DNA of 8,027 nucleotides from contig DGQA01000034.1 in assembly GCA_002390705.1 (NCBI GenBank), forward strand, positions 1,468 through 9,494, read 5' to 3'. Below, piece by piece: positions 1 through 6,183 of this stretch. The position numbers and the translations under genes were made by a program. The notes beneath the pieces are model-generated. The model was not told where the DNA came from. It made no database searches and saw only the letters and a program-made list of their open reading frames with translations. The stretch comes from Actinobacteria bacterium UBA4426 (GTDB taxonomy: Bacteria; Actinomycetota; Actinomycetes; S36-B12). Each line of letters opens with the position of its first letter. The stretch's first letter is position 1.

Positions 1-850
1 CGTGGCGAGGGTAGGAGCCAAGGAAGCGGATATCAAGGCAGACCCGATGCAAGCCCATGAGGGCTTCTTCAACGCGGAGGTCATTCACGTGACCCTCGAA
101 ATCCACGCTGAAGTAGTAGTCACCCAACGTTTTTTTCGTTGGGCGCGACTCCAGTCGAGTGAGGTTAATTCCGCGTACCGAAAATTCGGTCAGGATTTCT
201 AATAATCCACCGGGGTGGTTCTCGCGCTGAAATACGCTCAAAGTTGTTTTGTCAGCGCCCGATGGTGCGGGGAGGTCACCTGGCAGAGCGACTATGACAA
301 AACGCGTATAGGCATCAGAGCTGTCACCGATGTGGTCAGCCAAAATTTCCAGTCCGTAAATTTTCGAATTGAGTGCCTGCCCAATGGCGGCATCAAAAGC
401 TGGGTTGTCCCCCACCAGCGCCGCGGCAGCGGCCGAAGTGGACATTGAGGGAATAACGTCCGCATCAGGCAGATTCGCACTCAACCATTTACGCACTTGG
501 GCCTGCGCATGTGGATGCGTACTGATCGTGTGAATGTCTGAGAGCTTGGTGCCTGGACGGACAAGTAATGAGAACTCGACGGGTAGCACAACTTCACTAA
601 TAATGACCAAACGTTTACCACTCGCTAGCTCATCGAGAGTAATTGCTACTGAACCTTCAATTGAGTTTTCAATCGGAACTAGCGCAGCTGCAACTTCACC
701 ATTACGGACCGAATCTAGGGCGTGCAACACTGACTTAGCCGGAACCGGATCAACGCCACCGGCCTGGAAAAGATTGGATGCGCGTAATGCCGCCTCCGAA
801 AAGGATCCGGATGGGCCAAGGTAGGCGATCTGGCGCATCGGACTGCTCAT
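1..850 (-). CDS. pheA: Prephenate dehydratase (partial, 3' end beyond the window)
   Basis: This cytosolic enzyme converts prephenate to phenylpyruvate, with loss of water and CO2, in phenylalanine synthesis. The visible 283 residues start MSSPMRQIAYLGPSGSFSE, the usual N-terminus of the family. Further family motifs are ENSIEG (61-66), STHPHAQAQ (110-118) and the catalytic-site TRF triplet (182-184). An ACT regulatory domain follows from about residue 200, with PGGL (213-216) and ESRP (234-237), the motifs linked to phenylalanine feedback control. It is a stand-alone dehydratase; no chorismate mutase domain precedes it. Only a short C-terminal tail should be missing. The start at 850 overlaps the upstream stop as ATGA and has a GGAGA ribosome site seven bases before it. 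An in-frame ATG at 838 (residue 5) is the alternative start. The frame is absent from simple start-to-stop ORF lists because it leaves the window. Confidence 0.96.
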   Translation of the reverse strand, partial: MSSPMRQIAYLGPSGSFSEAALRASNLFQAGGVDPVPAKSVLHALDSVRNGEVAAALVPIENSIEGSVAITLDELASGKRLVIISEVVLPVEFSLLVRPGTKLSDIHTISTHPHAQAQVRKWLSANLPDADVIPSMSTSAAAAALVGDNPAFDAAIGQALNSKIYGLEILADHIGDSSDAYTRFVIVALPGDLPAPSGADKTTLSVFQRENHPGGLLEILTEFSVRGINLTRLESRPTKKTLGDYYFSVDFEGHVNDLRVEEALMGLHRVCLDIRFLGSYPRH

Positions 851-1362
851 GCGCTTTTCTCCATTGTTTTGGTCCTACCAAGAGCCGTGCTAATTGCTTC
901 GCTCTCTTCGGGTGAAAGGTCAATGTCAGATTTTCCCGCGGTAATCTCTTTCAGGTAGGAGCGGGTGTCAGATCGGCCGTGAATTGTCGTGACAATTAAG
1001 CCGTCGCCATAGTCGTCAACAATCGCCGCAGAAAACGAATAGCGTCCGCTGAGATTGTCGAGCGCGTCGTAGCGCACCACTGCAATGTGATTAAGTGAAT
1101 CACGCAAACCGGACTTGAGTTGATTAATGGAATATTCCTGTGCCAGCATTTCGTCTTGGATCTCATTGAAGCGCTCAAGGGTCCGGGCCAATACGTCAAT
1201 GTAGGTTTCGCGGCCCTCAGCAACTTGTAGAAGCGAGTAGGAACGGTGCAGCCGTGAAAGTTTGGCCAGTGCGATAGTTCCGATCGCGACCCCAATTACC
1301 CCGACGACCACACCAATTAGCGCCACAATCGTTGCTGTTTGGGCGTCAAGATTCACGCTCAC
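847..1362 (-). CDS. DUF4446 family membrane-anchored protein
   Basis: The product is 171 residues (GTG start at 1362) and its function is unknown. One hydrophobic segment spans about residues 10-34. A helical, charged, coiled-coil-like stretch follows to about residue 90 (sequence around LERFNEIQDEML). The C-terminal domain carries the conserved signature I recall for DUF4446: VVRYDALDNLSGRYSFS, then DDYGDGLIVTTIHGR, then LSPEESEAI. The protein is probably anchored in the cytoplasmic membrane by its N-terminus with the conserved domain in the cytosol; that topology is inferred. It ends in an ATGA overlap with pheA, and I recall the pair being neighbours in other actinobacteria. A second GTG at 1356 would remove two residues and fits a leaderless start better, because TACGCT lies seven bases upstream of it. 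Neither GTG has a good Shine-Dalgarno sequence. Confidence 0.88.
   Translation of the reverse strand: MSVNLDAQTATIVALIGVVVGVIGVAIGTIALAKLSRLHRSYSLLQVAEGRETYIDVLARTLERFNEIQDEMLAQEYSINQLKSGLRDSLNHIAVVRYDALDNLSGRYSFSAAIVDDYGDGLIVTTIHGRSDTRSYLKEITAGKSDIDLSPEESEAISTALGRTKTMEKSA
858..862 (-). promoter_or_regulatory. Ribosome binding site of pheA inside the upstream gene
   Basis: On the minus strand GGAGA lies seven bases before the ATG at 850, within the last codons of the DUF4446-type gene. This supports the 850 start over the ATG at 838. With the ATGA stop-start overlap it indicates translational coupling of the two genes. Confidence 0.65.
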
Positions 1363-1363
1363 A

Positions 1364-1369
1364 AGCGTA
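1364..1369 (-). promoter_or_regulatory. Candidate -10 element for the DUF4446-pheA operon
   Basis: The minus strand reads TACGCT, matching TANNNT, seven bases upstream of the GTG at 1354-1356. That spacing would place the transcript start at or very near the codon, giving a leaderless mRNA. No clear -35 hexamer is visible, so this is a weak, position-based call. Confidence 0.3.
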
Positions 1370-1370
1370 C

Positions 1371-1389
1371 TGGCAGCATGGCTCTGCCA
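1371..1389. promoter_or_regulatory. 19-bp dyad in the divergent spacer, possible operator
   Basis: TGGCAG (1371-1376) and CTGCCA (1384-1389) form a perfect 6-bp inverted repeat with a 7-base spacer. It lies in the 79-bp gap between the divergent DUF4446-type and pore-protein genes, directly upstream of the candidate minus-strand -10 element. Position and symmetry suit a dimeric regulator, but a 6-bp dyad can arise by chance and no regulator is encoded here. Confidence 0.3.
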
Positions 1390-1441
1390 AAGAACCGCAC
1401 CAAAGCGTCCCCAGATGAGCGCACCATGCCAACATTAGCCT

Positions 1442-2758
1442 GTGAGTGACCTCCAATTACTACTCGTTGACCTGTTCTCTCGCACCGCAGCGACCCTTTT
1501 TGGCCTCTTTCTGTTCATCGTTACCACGATCAGCCTGTTGCGCACCGCGGTCGTTCCGCGTGCACTCACTTCCCCGGTCTCTGATGCCGTCGCTCGAAGC
1601 ATCACTGGACTGCACCATCTCATTGCCCGTCGCCGCAAGACGTACGTAAAACAAGACTCAGTTTTAGCGTGGAATGGCCCGTTGATCATCATTGGTCAAT
1701 TGCTGAGCTGGTTGCTCCTCTACTTTGCCGCGTACGGCCTATGGATTTATGGAATCGGTGGGGTTGACTTGGGGGATTCCTTCCGTGAATCCGGATCAAG
1801 CCTGTTCACTCTGGGTTTTGCCCACTCCACCGAGTCTGGTCCCACCATTCTGGCTTTCATGGCAGCGGCCACCGGCCCAATTGTGATCGCACTTCTCATT
1901 GGTTTCTTGCCCACTGTTTATAACGCCTACATCAACCGTGAAGCGGATATTTCGCTGCTGGCTGTTTCCGGTGGCCAGCCAAGTTGGGGTCCCGAACTAC
2001 TTGCTCGGCTCACATTGAACAATCAATTGGGAGACATTCCTACACATATGAACGCATGGACCAAATGGTTTGGAAATCTGCGTTTGACCCACACGACTTA
2101 CCCGGTACTCGTCCAAATTCGATCGGCGTCCCCCTTCCGGCACTGGGTTATCGCGAGTATCACCGCCCTCGATGCAGCCTCACTGCAACTGTCCCTGACA
2201 AAGACCTTGCCCAGGGCCGAATGCACCCAGGTAGTAATTCACGGAACCCAAACCCTCGAAACCCTGTACGCGGCCCTCACTGTCCGTAAAAAATTCTTCA
2301 CGAAGTTGCCTTTCGTTGGCCGCCACCTTGGCGCCCCGATTCCCGAATCCGATGCCCTGATCAAAATGCCTGGCTATCAACCGGGAAGCGTCGCCGTTGA
2401 ACAAGCTGCCAGTACTGACTCGGCCCGAGTGTTCTCGGCCGAAGCTGTTCATCAGATCAGCGTCGGTGAGAAAAATGGAATTCGACTCAGCAAAGAAGAA
2501 TTCACAACAGCGGTCAACATGTTGAAAAAATCTGGCTACCCCGTAGAGGTTGATCTAGATACCGCCTGGACCCAGTTTTCAATGTCGCGCGTGCACTATG
2601 AATATGTTGCCTACCAACTCGCGTACATCCTCAACGTGCTTCCAGCTCCGTGGAGCGGAGAACGCAAAAGCAAATTCGACACAATCTGGCCCACCTCGTC
2701 GGTTGACATCTATGAAGAAAATATTACGCAGAGCGATCCGCCGACCGGAACCTTCTAG
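1442..2758 (+). CDS. Membrane protein with a K+-channel-like pore loop
   Basis: The product is 438 residues (GTG start) and I know no experimentally assigned function. Hydrophobic segments lie at about residues 14-36, 79-106 and 134-162. Between the last two is SGSSLFTLGF (117-126), placed like the pore helix and selectivity filter of two-TM channels, whose usual filter reads TVGYG. The arrangement TM, pore loop, TM is what an ion channel pore needs, so a channel-like role is a reasonable inference but not shown. The remaining 270 or so residues are soluble and probably cytosolic, including WGPELLAR (182-189) and TTYPVLVQIRS (218-228). I recall this overall pattern from uncharacterised actinobacterial membrane proteins. 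The gene is alone on its strand. No Shine-Dalgarno precedes the GTG. CAACAT at 1430-1435, six bases upstream, is a poor leaderless -10 candidate. Confidence 0.85.
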   Translation: MSDLQLLLVDLFSRTAATLFGLFLFIVTTISLLRTAVVPRALTSPVSDAVARSITGLHHLIARRRKTYVKQDSVLAWNGPLIIIGQLLSWLLLYFAAYGLWIYGIGGVDLGDSFRESGSSLFTLGFAHSTESGPTILAFMAAATGPIVIALLIGFLPTVYNAYINREADISLLAVSGGQPSWGPELLARLTLNNQLGDIPTHMNAWTKWFGNLRLTHTTYPVLVQIRSASPFRHWVIASITALDAASLQLSLTKTLPRAECTQVVIHGTQTLETLYAALTVRKKFFTKLPFVGRHLGAPIPESDALIKMPGYQPGSVAVEQAASTDSARVFSAEAVHQISVGEKNGIRLSKEEFTTAVNMLKKSGYPVEVDLDTAWTQFSMSRVHYEYVAYQLAYILNVLPAPWSGERKSKFDTIWPTSSVDIYEENITQSDPPTGTF

Positions 2759-2783
2759 ACGTCGCTGCCCAATCCAACTGCTC

Positions 2784-3761
2784 CTAAACGTCGCGCAAAG
2801 TAACCTGACGCGAAGTAAGCCCCGACCGGGCCCGTCGCTCAGCATCACTGAGTGGCTGTGACAATTTCAGCGCCGAAGCAAGTCGCTTGCCAAACTCTGC
2901 TGCTGGCTCTTCAATTGCGGCAGCTCCCCGACCCAAGGGGATGTCCCATACGGGAACAATGAGCCCTTGAGCGCGGAACATGCCAACCAGCCTGGTGTCC
3001 GGACCAATTGAGTCCTCTTGGACTGCATGAAGCCGGGCCAGTGCATTGAGTAGTTCATTTTCTGGCGTGGACATGATCCACCGAAGGTGTTCCTTCTCGC
3101 CCATTTGAGTCCAATAACCGGCAGCAATGGATTCGAGTTTCAGCGTTGGGTTCGCGTACTCGCTGGCACGTTCAAGGGACGCCTTAACTTCGTCCGAGAG
3201 TTCTGCCTCTTCGTCCATCCAGAAATCAAAATTCTCGTGAACGACTACATCCAAAACCTCGGAAGCATCAATCAAGTCTTGTGCTGGAGGCGAATCAGTC
3301 GACACTCGTTCAAGACCTACCGGCTCACCGTGCGGAGTTGTCAGCGCTCGCTGCAGGGCATTAGCCAGATCCCGCGATGGATCACCACTGCCGGTGTTGA
3401 TTTGCAGACCGAGCAAGATGTCGCCGTTTGCGCGAACGAGTGCGGGGTAGGCCATGGGTAGCACTGTTGCCAAGGTCACCTTGCGGCCGTCTCCGACACC
3501 GGGATTGAGAGTGAGCTCTGCCGTCGCAGAGGGGACCAGTTCCCGCATCGCCACGATGTCGCACTCGCTGGCGAAACCTTGGAATGGACGATTGGGAGCT
3601 GAGACTGCTTTTGACGCCTCACGCCCGTGGCAGGCCTTATACCTACGACCGGAGCCACAGGGGCACGGCTCCCGCATCCCGACTACTGGGACTTCACCTT
3701 CGAGTTCGGTAACTGCAGAATTGTGTACACCATTTTTTTTACCCTGGGTTTTCTTTGCCAT
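2784..3761 (-). CDS. DUF5926 family protein with SEC-C zinc-binding motif
   Basis: The product is 325 residues from the ATG at 3761, starting MAKKTQGKKN, and its function is unknown. A basic, lysine-rich N-terminus leads to EVPVVGMREPCPCGSGRR. Residues 33-46 (CPCGSGRRYKACHG) are a complete SEC-C motif, the zinc knuckle first known from the SecA C-terminus, with likely ligands C33, C35, C44 and H45. The rest matches my recollection of actinobacterial DUF5926, including RPFQGFASECDIVAMRELVP. The frame stays open to 3890, but the extra 43 residues do not look conserved and MAKK is the expected N-terminus. There is no Shine-Dalgarno sequence. TACGTT ends eight bases before the ATG, so a leaderless mRNA is possible. 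A run of eight A's covers codons 8-10. Its stop lies 25 bp from that of the convergent gene. Confidence 0.88.
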   Translation of the reverse strand: MAKKTQGKKNGVHNSAVTELEGEVPVVGMREPCPCGSGRRYKACHGREASKAVSAPNRPFQGFASECDIVAMRELVPSATAELTLNPGVGDGRKVTLATVLPMAYPALVRANGDILLGLQINTGSGDPSRDLANALQRALTTPHGEPVGLERVSTDSPPAQDLIDASEVLDVVVHENFDFWMDEEAELSDEVKASLERASEYANPTLKLESIAAGYWTQMGEKEHLRWIMSTPENELLNALARLHAVQEDSIGPDTRLVGMFRAQGLIVPVWDIPLGRGAAAIEEPAAEFGKRLASALKLSQPLSDAERRARSGLTSRQVTLRDV

Positions 3762-3769
3762 AGTGCGCA

Positions 3770-3775
3770 AACGTA
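3770..3775 (-). promoter_or_regulatory. Candidate -10 element for the SEC-C gene
   Basis: The minus strand reads TACGTT (TANNNT) eight bases before the ATG at 3759-3761, consistent with a leaderless transcript. The call rests on spacing and on the absence of a ribosome site; I see no convincing -35 hexamer. Confidence 0.3.
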
Positions 3776-3829
3776 CCGGAGGCGCATAGCTCCTGGCATG
3801 ACCCCTTGCAGCGGTTCCAGGGTGAAATA

Positions 3830-3846
3830 GCACCCGTTGCGGGTGC
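3830..3846. repeat. Perfect hairpin upstream of the SEC-C gene
   Basis: GCACCC (3830-3835) and GGGTGC (3841-3846) form a GC-rich 6-bp stem with a 5-base loop. No T-run follows on either strand, so it does not look like an intrinsic terminator. It lies about 70 bp upstream of the SEC-C start and could be an operator or a chance structure. Confidence 0.3.
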
Positions 3847-3922
3847 GAAGGCCCGGTTGCTGTGGCAATCAGAAATAATCGTTCACCCAAACAGGTTGTC
3901 TAGTGTTGCAACACATCGATGA

Positions 3923-4048
3923 ATTTCTGCCGCCAGCCACGGCAACGAAGACTTCGCGATCGTCACCGTCTGGAAGGATGACCACAACAACCACCACCGT
4001 CGATCAATAGCCCGGATCTCACCCTGCAAACGGCAGGCGACTCGCTAA
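3923..4048 (+). pseudogene. Possible remnant of an IS3-type transposase C-terminus
   Basis: The plus frame between TGA (3920-3922) and TAA (4046-4048) reads FAIVTVWKDDHNNHHRRS over about 3953-4006. This resembles the end of IS3-family integrase domains, typically DWKxDYNxxRRHSxLGYxTP. After the RRS the resemblance continues only weakly, and in the next frame (GSHPAN), as a small indel would produce. There is no upstream catalytic DDE region and no clear terminal inverted repeat, so at most this is a short fossil. The match is from memory and could be chance. It overlaps the minus-strand fragment, and both are unlikely to be real. Confidence 0.22.
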
Positions 4049-4229
4049 GAACCTTTGGTCTCAACACTCCCTGACACGCATGACCCTGGGGAATGCCCCC
4101 TCTGCATTCTTTCGAGTCACAAAAGTATCGAGCGGTTTCAATTAATTTCGCTTCTTGGACAGAATTGACCGCTTTCAGAACATGCTGTGTGTCGAAGTAA
4201 TTGTGGTCCCACCAAAATGCATCCGCGTC
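3966..4229 (-). pseudogene. Protein-like open stretch of 88 codons, unknown origin
   Basis: This minus-strand frame is open from after a TGA (4230-4232) to a TGA (3963-3965) and has no plausible start codon near its beginning. Its first half reads WWDHNYFDTQHVLKAV, then VQEAKLIETARYFCDSKEC, a composition and periodicity that look like a real protein. Upstream, the same frame continues through the TGA from an ATG at 4271 (about 13 codons), so one point mutation could have split a gene. I cannot name the family. The RYFC...C part could fit a zinc-binding segment or the end of a hydrolase domain, but neither is supported. An open stretch of this length can also occur by chance. Confidence 0.22.
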
Positions 4230-4252
4230 TCATGTACCTCTGGCGCCACCAT

Positions 4253-4280
4253 GGCCGAAAGTACTCACCATCTTTCGGTT
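4253..4280. repeat. Hairpin in the spacer
   Basis: CCGAAAG (4255-4261) pairs with CTTTCGG (4272-4278) across a 10-base loop, and two further G-T pairs extend the stem to nine on the plus strand. No T-run follows. It is one of the stronger inverted repeats I see in the spacer and could be part of an RNA or a mobile-element end. Confidence 0.35.
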
Positions 4281-4293
4281 AGAGGGACACAGG

Positions 4294-4366
4294 ACTAGGT
4301 GGGACTTCTACAGATCTCTGACCAAAACTAGGACTGACAACGACTGACTGGACGGATTCAACTAGG
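4294..4366. repeat. Three ACTAGG copies at 33-34 bp spacing
   Basis: ACTAGG occurs at 4294-4299, 4327-4332 and 4361-4366. The intervals of 33 and 34 bp are close to three helical turns, so the copies would lie on one face of the DNA. GACTGAC is also repeated at 4332-4338 and 4342-4348. This could be a binding array or chance. Confidence 0.25.
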
Positions 4367-4453
4367 CAGCGCAATTAGCAGGTGAGTTGTTCTTCGCGGG
4401 CATACACCCGGCTTCGAAGAATTCGGAACGGACTACCGGGATCGACTTCGCGG

Positions 4454-4465
4454 TCTCATATGAGA
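4454..4465. repeat. 12-bp perfect palindrome downstream of the permease
   Basis: TCTCATATGAGA reads the same on both strands. It lies about 40 bp past the permease stop, in the spacer. One or two palindromes of this length are expected by chance in a window of this size, so its significance is weak. Confidence 0.25.
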
Positions 4466-4506
4466 ACTCCTCGGACGCGCTACTCTGCCCACCTTTGCAC
4501 TAGCAA

Positions 4507-6183
4507 TTAGCCATTGGTCAAATCTCGCCGATTAAACGCGGGGTAACTGGTAGTAAGTACAAGTATCGCGGCGAGAGCCAAAATCACGATTCCGGCAAGC
4601 GTGAAGCCATTATTAAGGGGATCGGTTCCGTTATACCAATAAAATGGCGTAAATTTCTGCCACCAGCCACCACTGATCTCAGCCATCGAGCTAGCCACCT
4701 GCAGCACGACCGCAACCCCTGCGCTCACACCAGCGGCTAGCCCCACCCGACCGAATGCGGCGCCCATAAAGAATGCAAGTGCACCAAATAGGTAGCCAAG
4801 GAGTAGGAGGTTCACGCAGATAGCCAATATGTTGAGGTAGTCCATGCCTAAACTCGAAATCAGGTTCGCCGTGGCAACTCCGGCAAAGGTCGCGAACGCG
4901 ACAACGAAACCCCAGATCAATAACGCAATGAGTTTCTGGGTAAGTAGGTAGCTCCGTGAAATCGGATTTGCGAGCAGAATTCCTAGGGTTCGATTATTTT
5001 CCTCACCCGCGATTGACTTGGCACCGATCGAAATGGTGATCACCATGATTGCAATGGGTGCCATTAATCCAAAAGTTTCTAGCTGAAAGAAGCCTTCAGG
5101 TGTTCCTAGATCACCACCACCAAAGAATGCGAGCATTTCCGGGGGGAAAGACTCGCCGAGTTGCGCCATATTTGGTTGCATGTACGCGTAGATCGGCCCC
5201 ATCATCACACCCATCAGGCCACACATGAGGAAGGACACAAACAGGGTCATGGTTTGAAATTCAGAAAGGGTCTTCACCCAGATCTTCGAGACAAGAGTGC
5301 GACCGGCAACGCGCTCGCCCAATCTCGCAGTGAGGTGATTGGCTCGAAGTCGATCCAAGATCCGAATATTGACCGATCGTTGACGCAGATCCCGCCGCGA
5401 GAAACCAACAAGCGCCGCGAGAAACAGCAGTGCGCAAGCCCCGAGCAGAATCGCAATCGCTCCCACATTTACACCGTTGCGTAACGGATCCCCATCACTG
5501 ATGTAGTACCACGGAAAAATTCGCGCGACTTCTTCCCACCCAGAAATCAGTGGCATGACGCCTGCCCCCAAGAAGGAAAGAATCAGAATGCCAGAGCTAA
5601 TTCCAATTGCAGCATGAGCTTTCCCTGTCCGCGCGCCAATGGCCAAGGCGAGAAAGCCGTAAAAAATTGTGCCAATTACTAATTGGACAATAAACCCCCA
5701 CACACTTAAACCGGAAATACTCACGTCTAAAACCGCGGGGGTTAACAATCCAACACCCAGCAGTACAAGTGCGGAAGCGGCATACAACGTGATGAGCGCG
5801 AGGGTGCTTTCGACAACGAGTCGGATTCGGCTTACAGGATTCGCGAGCAGAATCCCAATCGTTCCATCACGCTCGCGCCCGGCAACTGCACCCACACCAA
5901 TCATGATCGCCATCCCGCCGAGCACCAACGCTCCATAGGTGGAAAAAATTGCGTTGTAGGCAAGGGAGGCAACATCTTCGCCCGGGGTGAGCCCAAACAT
6001 GGACATCAGACTTTCAGGCAAGTCGTCAAACAGTGACATGTCGACATCGCGATAGACCACCATGCCAAATGCGAACATGACCGAAAGACCCATCACTCCC
6101 AAGGCAACAGTGCGCGCCCGCGAATACAGGTTGTGAACGTACACAGAACCTAGTCTGCTCATAAAATAATCACACAGATTCAT
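4507..6183 (-). CDS. ABC-2 type transporter permease, internally duplicated
   Basis: This 558-residue integral membrane protein is probably the channel of an exporter driven by the ATPase encoded just upstream. It consists of two similar halves of about 280 residues. AGRERDGTIGILLANPVSR (101-119) matches AGEENNRTLGILLANPISR (392-410). FPWYYISDGDPLRNG (223-237) matches FYWYNGTDPLNNG (514-526), and FSRRDLR (261-267) matches FNRRDLT (550-556). Each half carries about six hydrophobic segments, so one chain could form a complete two-half channel. The pattern recalls the ABC2_membrane_2 group (NosY-like), whose usual members are single halves. The start at 6183 overlaps the ATPase gene by 14 bp. 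An ATG at 6162 (residue 8), seven bases after the ATPase stop, is an alternative; neither has a Shine-Dalgarno sequence. The exported substrate cannot be told from sequence. Confidence 0.92.
   Translation of the reverse strand: MNLCDYFMSRLGSVYVHNLYSRARTVALGVMGLSVMFAFGMVVYRDVDMSLFDDLPESLMSMFGLTPGEDVASLAYNAIFSTYGALVLGGMAIMIGVGAVAGRERDGTIGILLANPVSRIRLVVESTLALITLYAASALVLLGVGLLTPAVLDVSISGLSVWGFIVQLVIGTIFYGFLALAIGARTGKAHAAIGISSGILILSFLGAGVMPLISGWEEVARIFPWYYISDGDPLRNGVNVGAIAILLGACALLFLAALVGFSRRDLRQRSVNIRILDRLRANHLTARLGERVAGRTLVSKIWVKTLSEFQTMTLFVSFLMCGLMGVMMGPIYAYMQPNMAQLGESFPPEMLAFFGGGDLGTPEGFFQLETFGLMAPIAIMVITISIGAKSIAGEENNRTLGILLANPISRSYLLTQKLIALLIWGFVVAFATFAGVATANLISSLGMDYLNILAICVNLLLLGYLFGALAFFMGAAFGRVGLAAGVSAGVAVVLQVASSMAEISGGWWQKFTPFYWYNGTDPLNNGFTLAGIVILALAAILVLTTSYPAFNRRDLTNG

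Larger units (their letters stand above)
3762..4506. other. 745-bp spacer without an intact gene
   Basis: I find no complete gene, tRNA or known structured RNA on either strand here. The frames are broken by stops, and the two best stretches (3923-4048 plus, 3966-4229 minus) look like fragments. It also holds a 7-bp hairpin with G-T extensions (4253-4280) and a 12-bp palindrome (4454-4465). Three copies of ACTAGG lie 33 and 34 bp apart (4294, 4327, 4361), and a 9-bp direct repeat, GCAATTAGC, occurs at 4371-4379 and 4503-4511. The rest of the window is tightly packed, with gaps of 9 to 79 bp or overlaps. A gap this long is therefore notable and suggests a deleted or decayed gene, or an unrecognised RNA. 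Confidence 0.6.

Noticed and set aside
534..824. Plus-strand frame of 96 codons antisense to pheA
   Set aside because: It is a serine- and threonine-rich shadow of pheA, whose own frame carries all the family motifs.
2759..2783. Bidirectional terminator between the convergent genes
   Set aside because: The 25-bp gap contains no stem of useful length and no T-runs. Termination must use another mechanism or lie inside the genes.
3762..3890. 43-residue N-terminal extension of the SEC-C protein (start at 3890)
   Set aside because: The extension is low-complexity and lacks family resemblance; MAKK at 3761 is the usual N-terminus, with a -10-like element just upstream.
4088..4099. GGGG-AATG-CCCC hairpin as a terminator
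   Set aside because: The stem is only 4 bp and lacks a clean T-run on either strand; it is also about 400 bp past the operon end.
4111..4118. TTCGAGTC, resembling a tRNA T-loop
   Set aside because: The flanking bases do not form a T-stem, and no acceptor or anticodon arm can be built around it.
4080..4145. 21-codon ORF beginning ATG ACC CTG in the spacer
   Set aside because: It has no ribosome site, no leaderless promoter spacing and no recognisable peptide character; expected by chance.
5161..5484. Plus-strand frame of 107 codons antisense to the permease
   Set aside because: It lies wholly within the permease gene, whose frame has clear membrane segments and motifs; the antisense product has no domain-like character.
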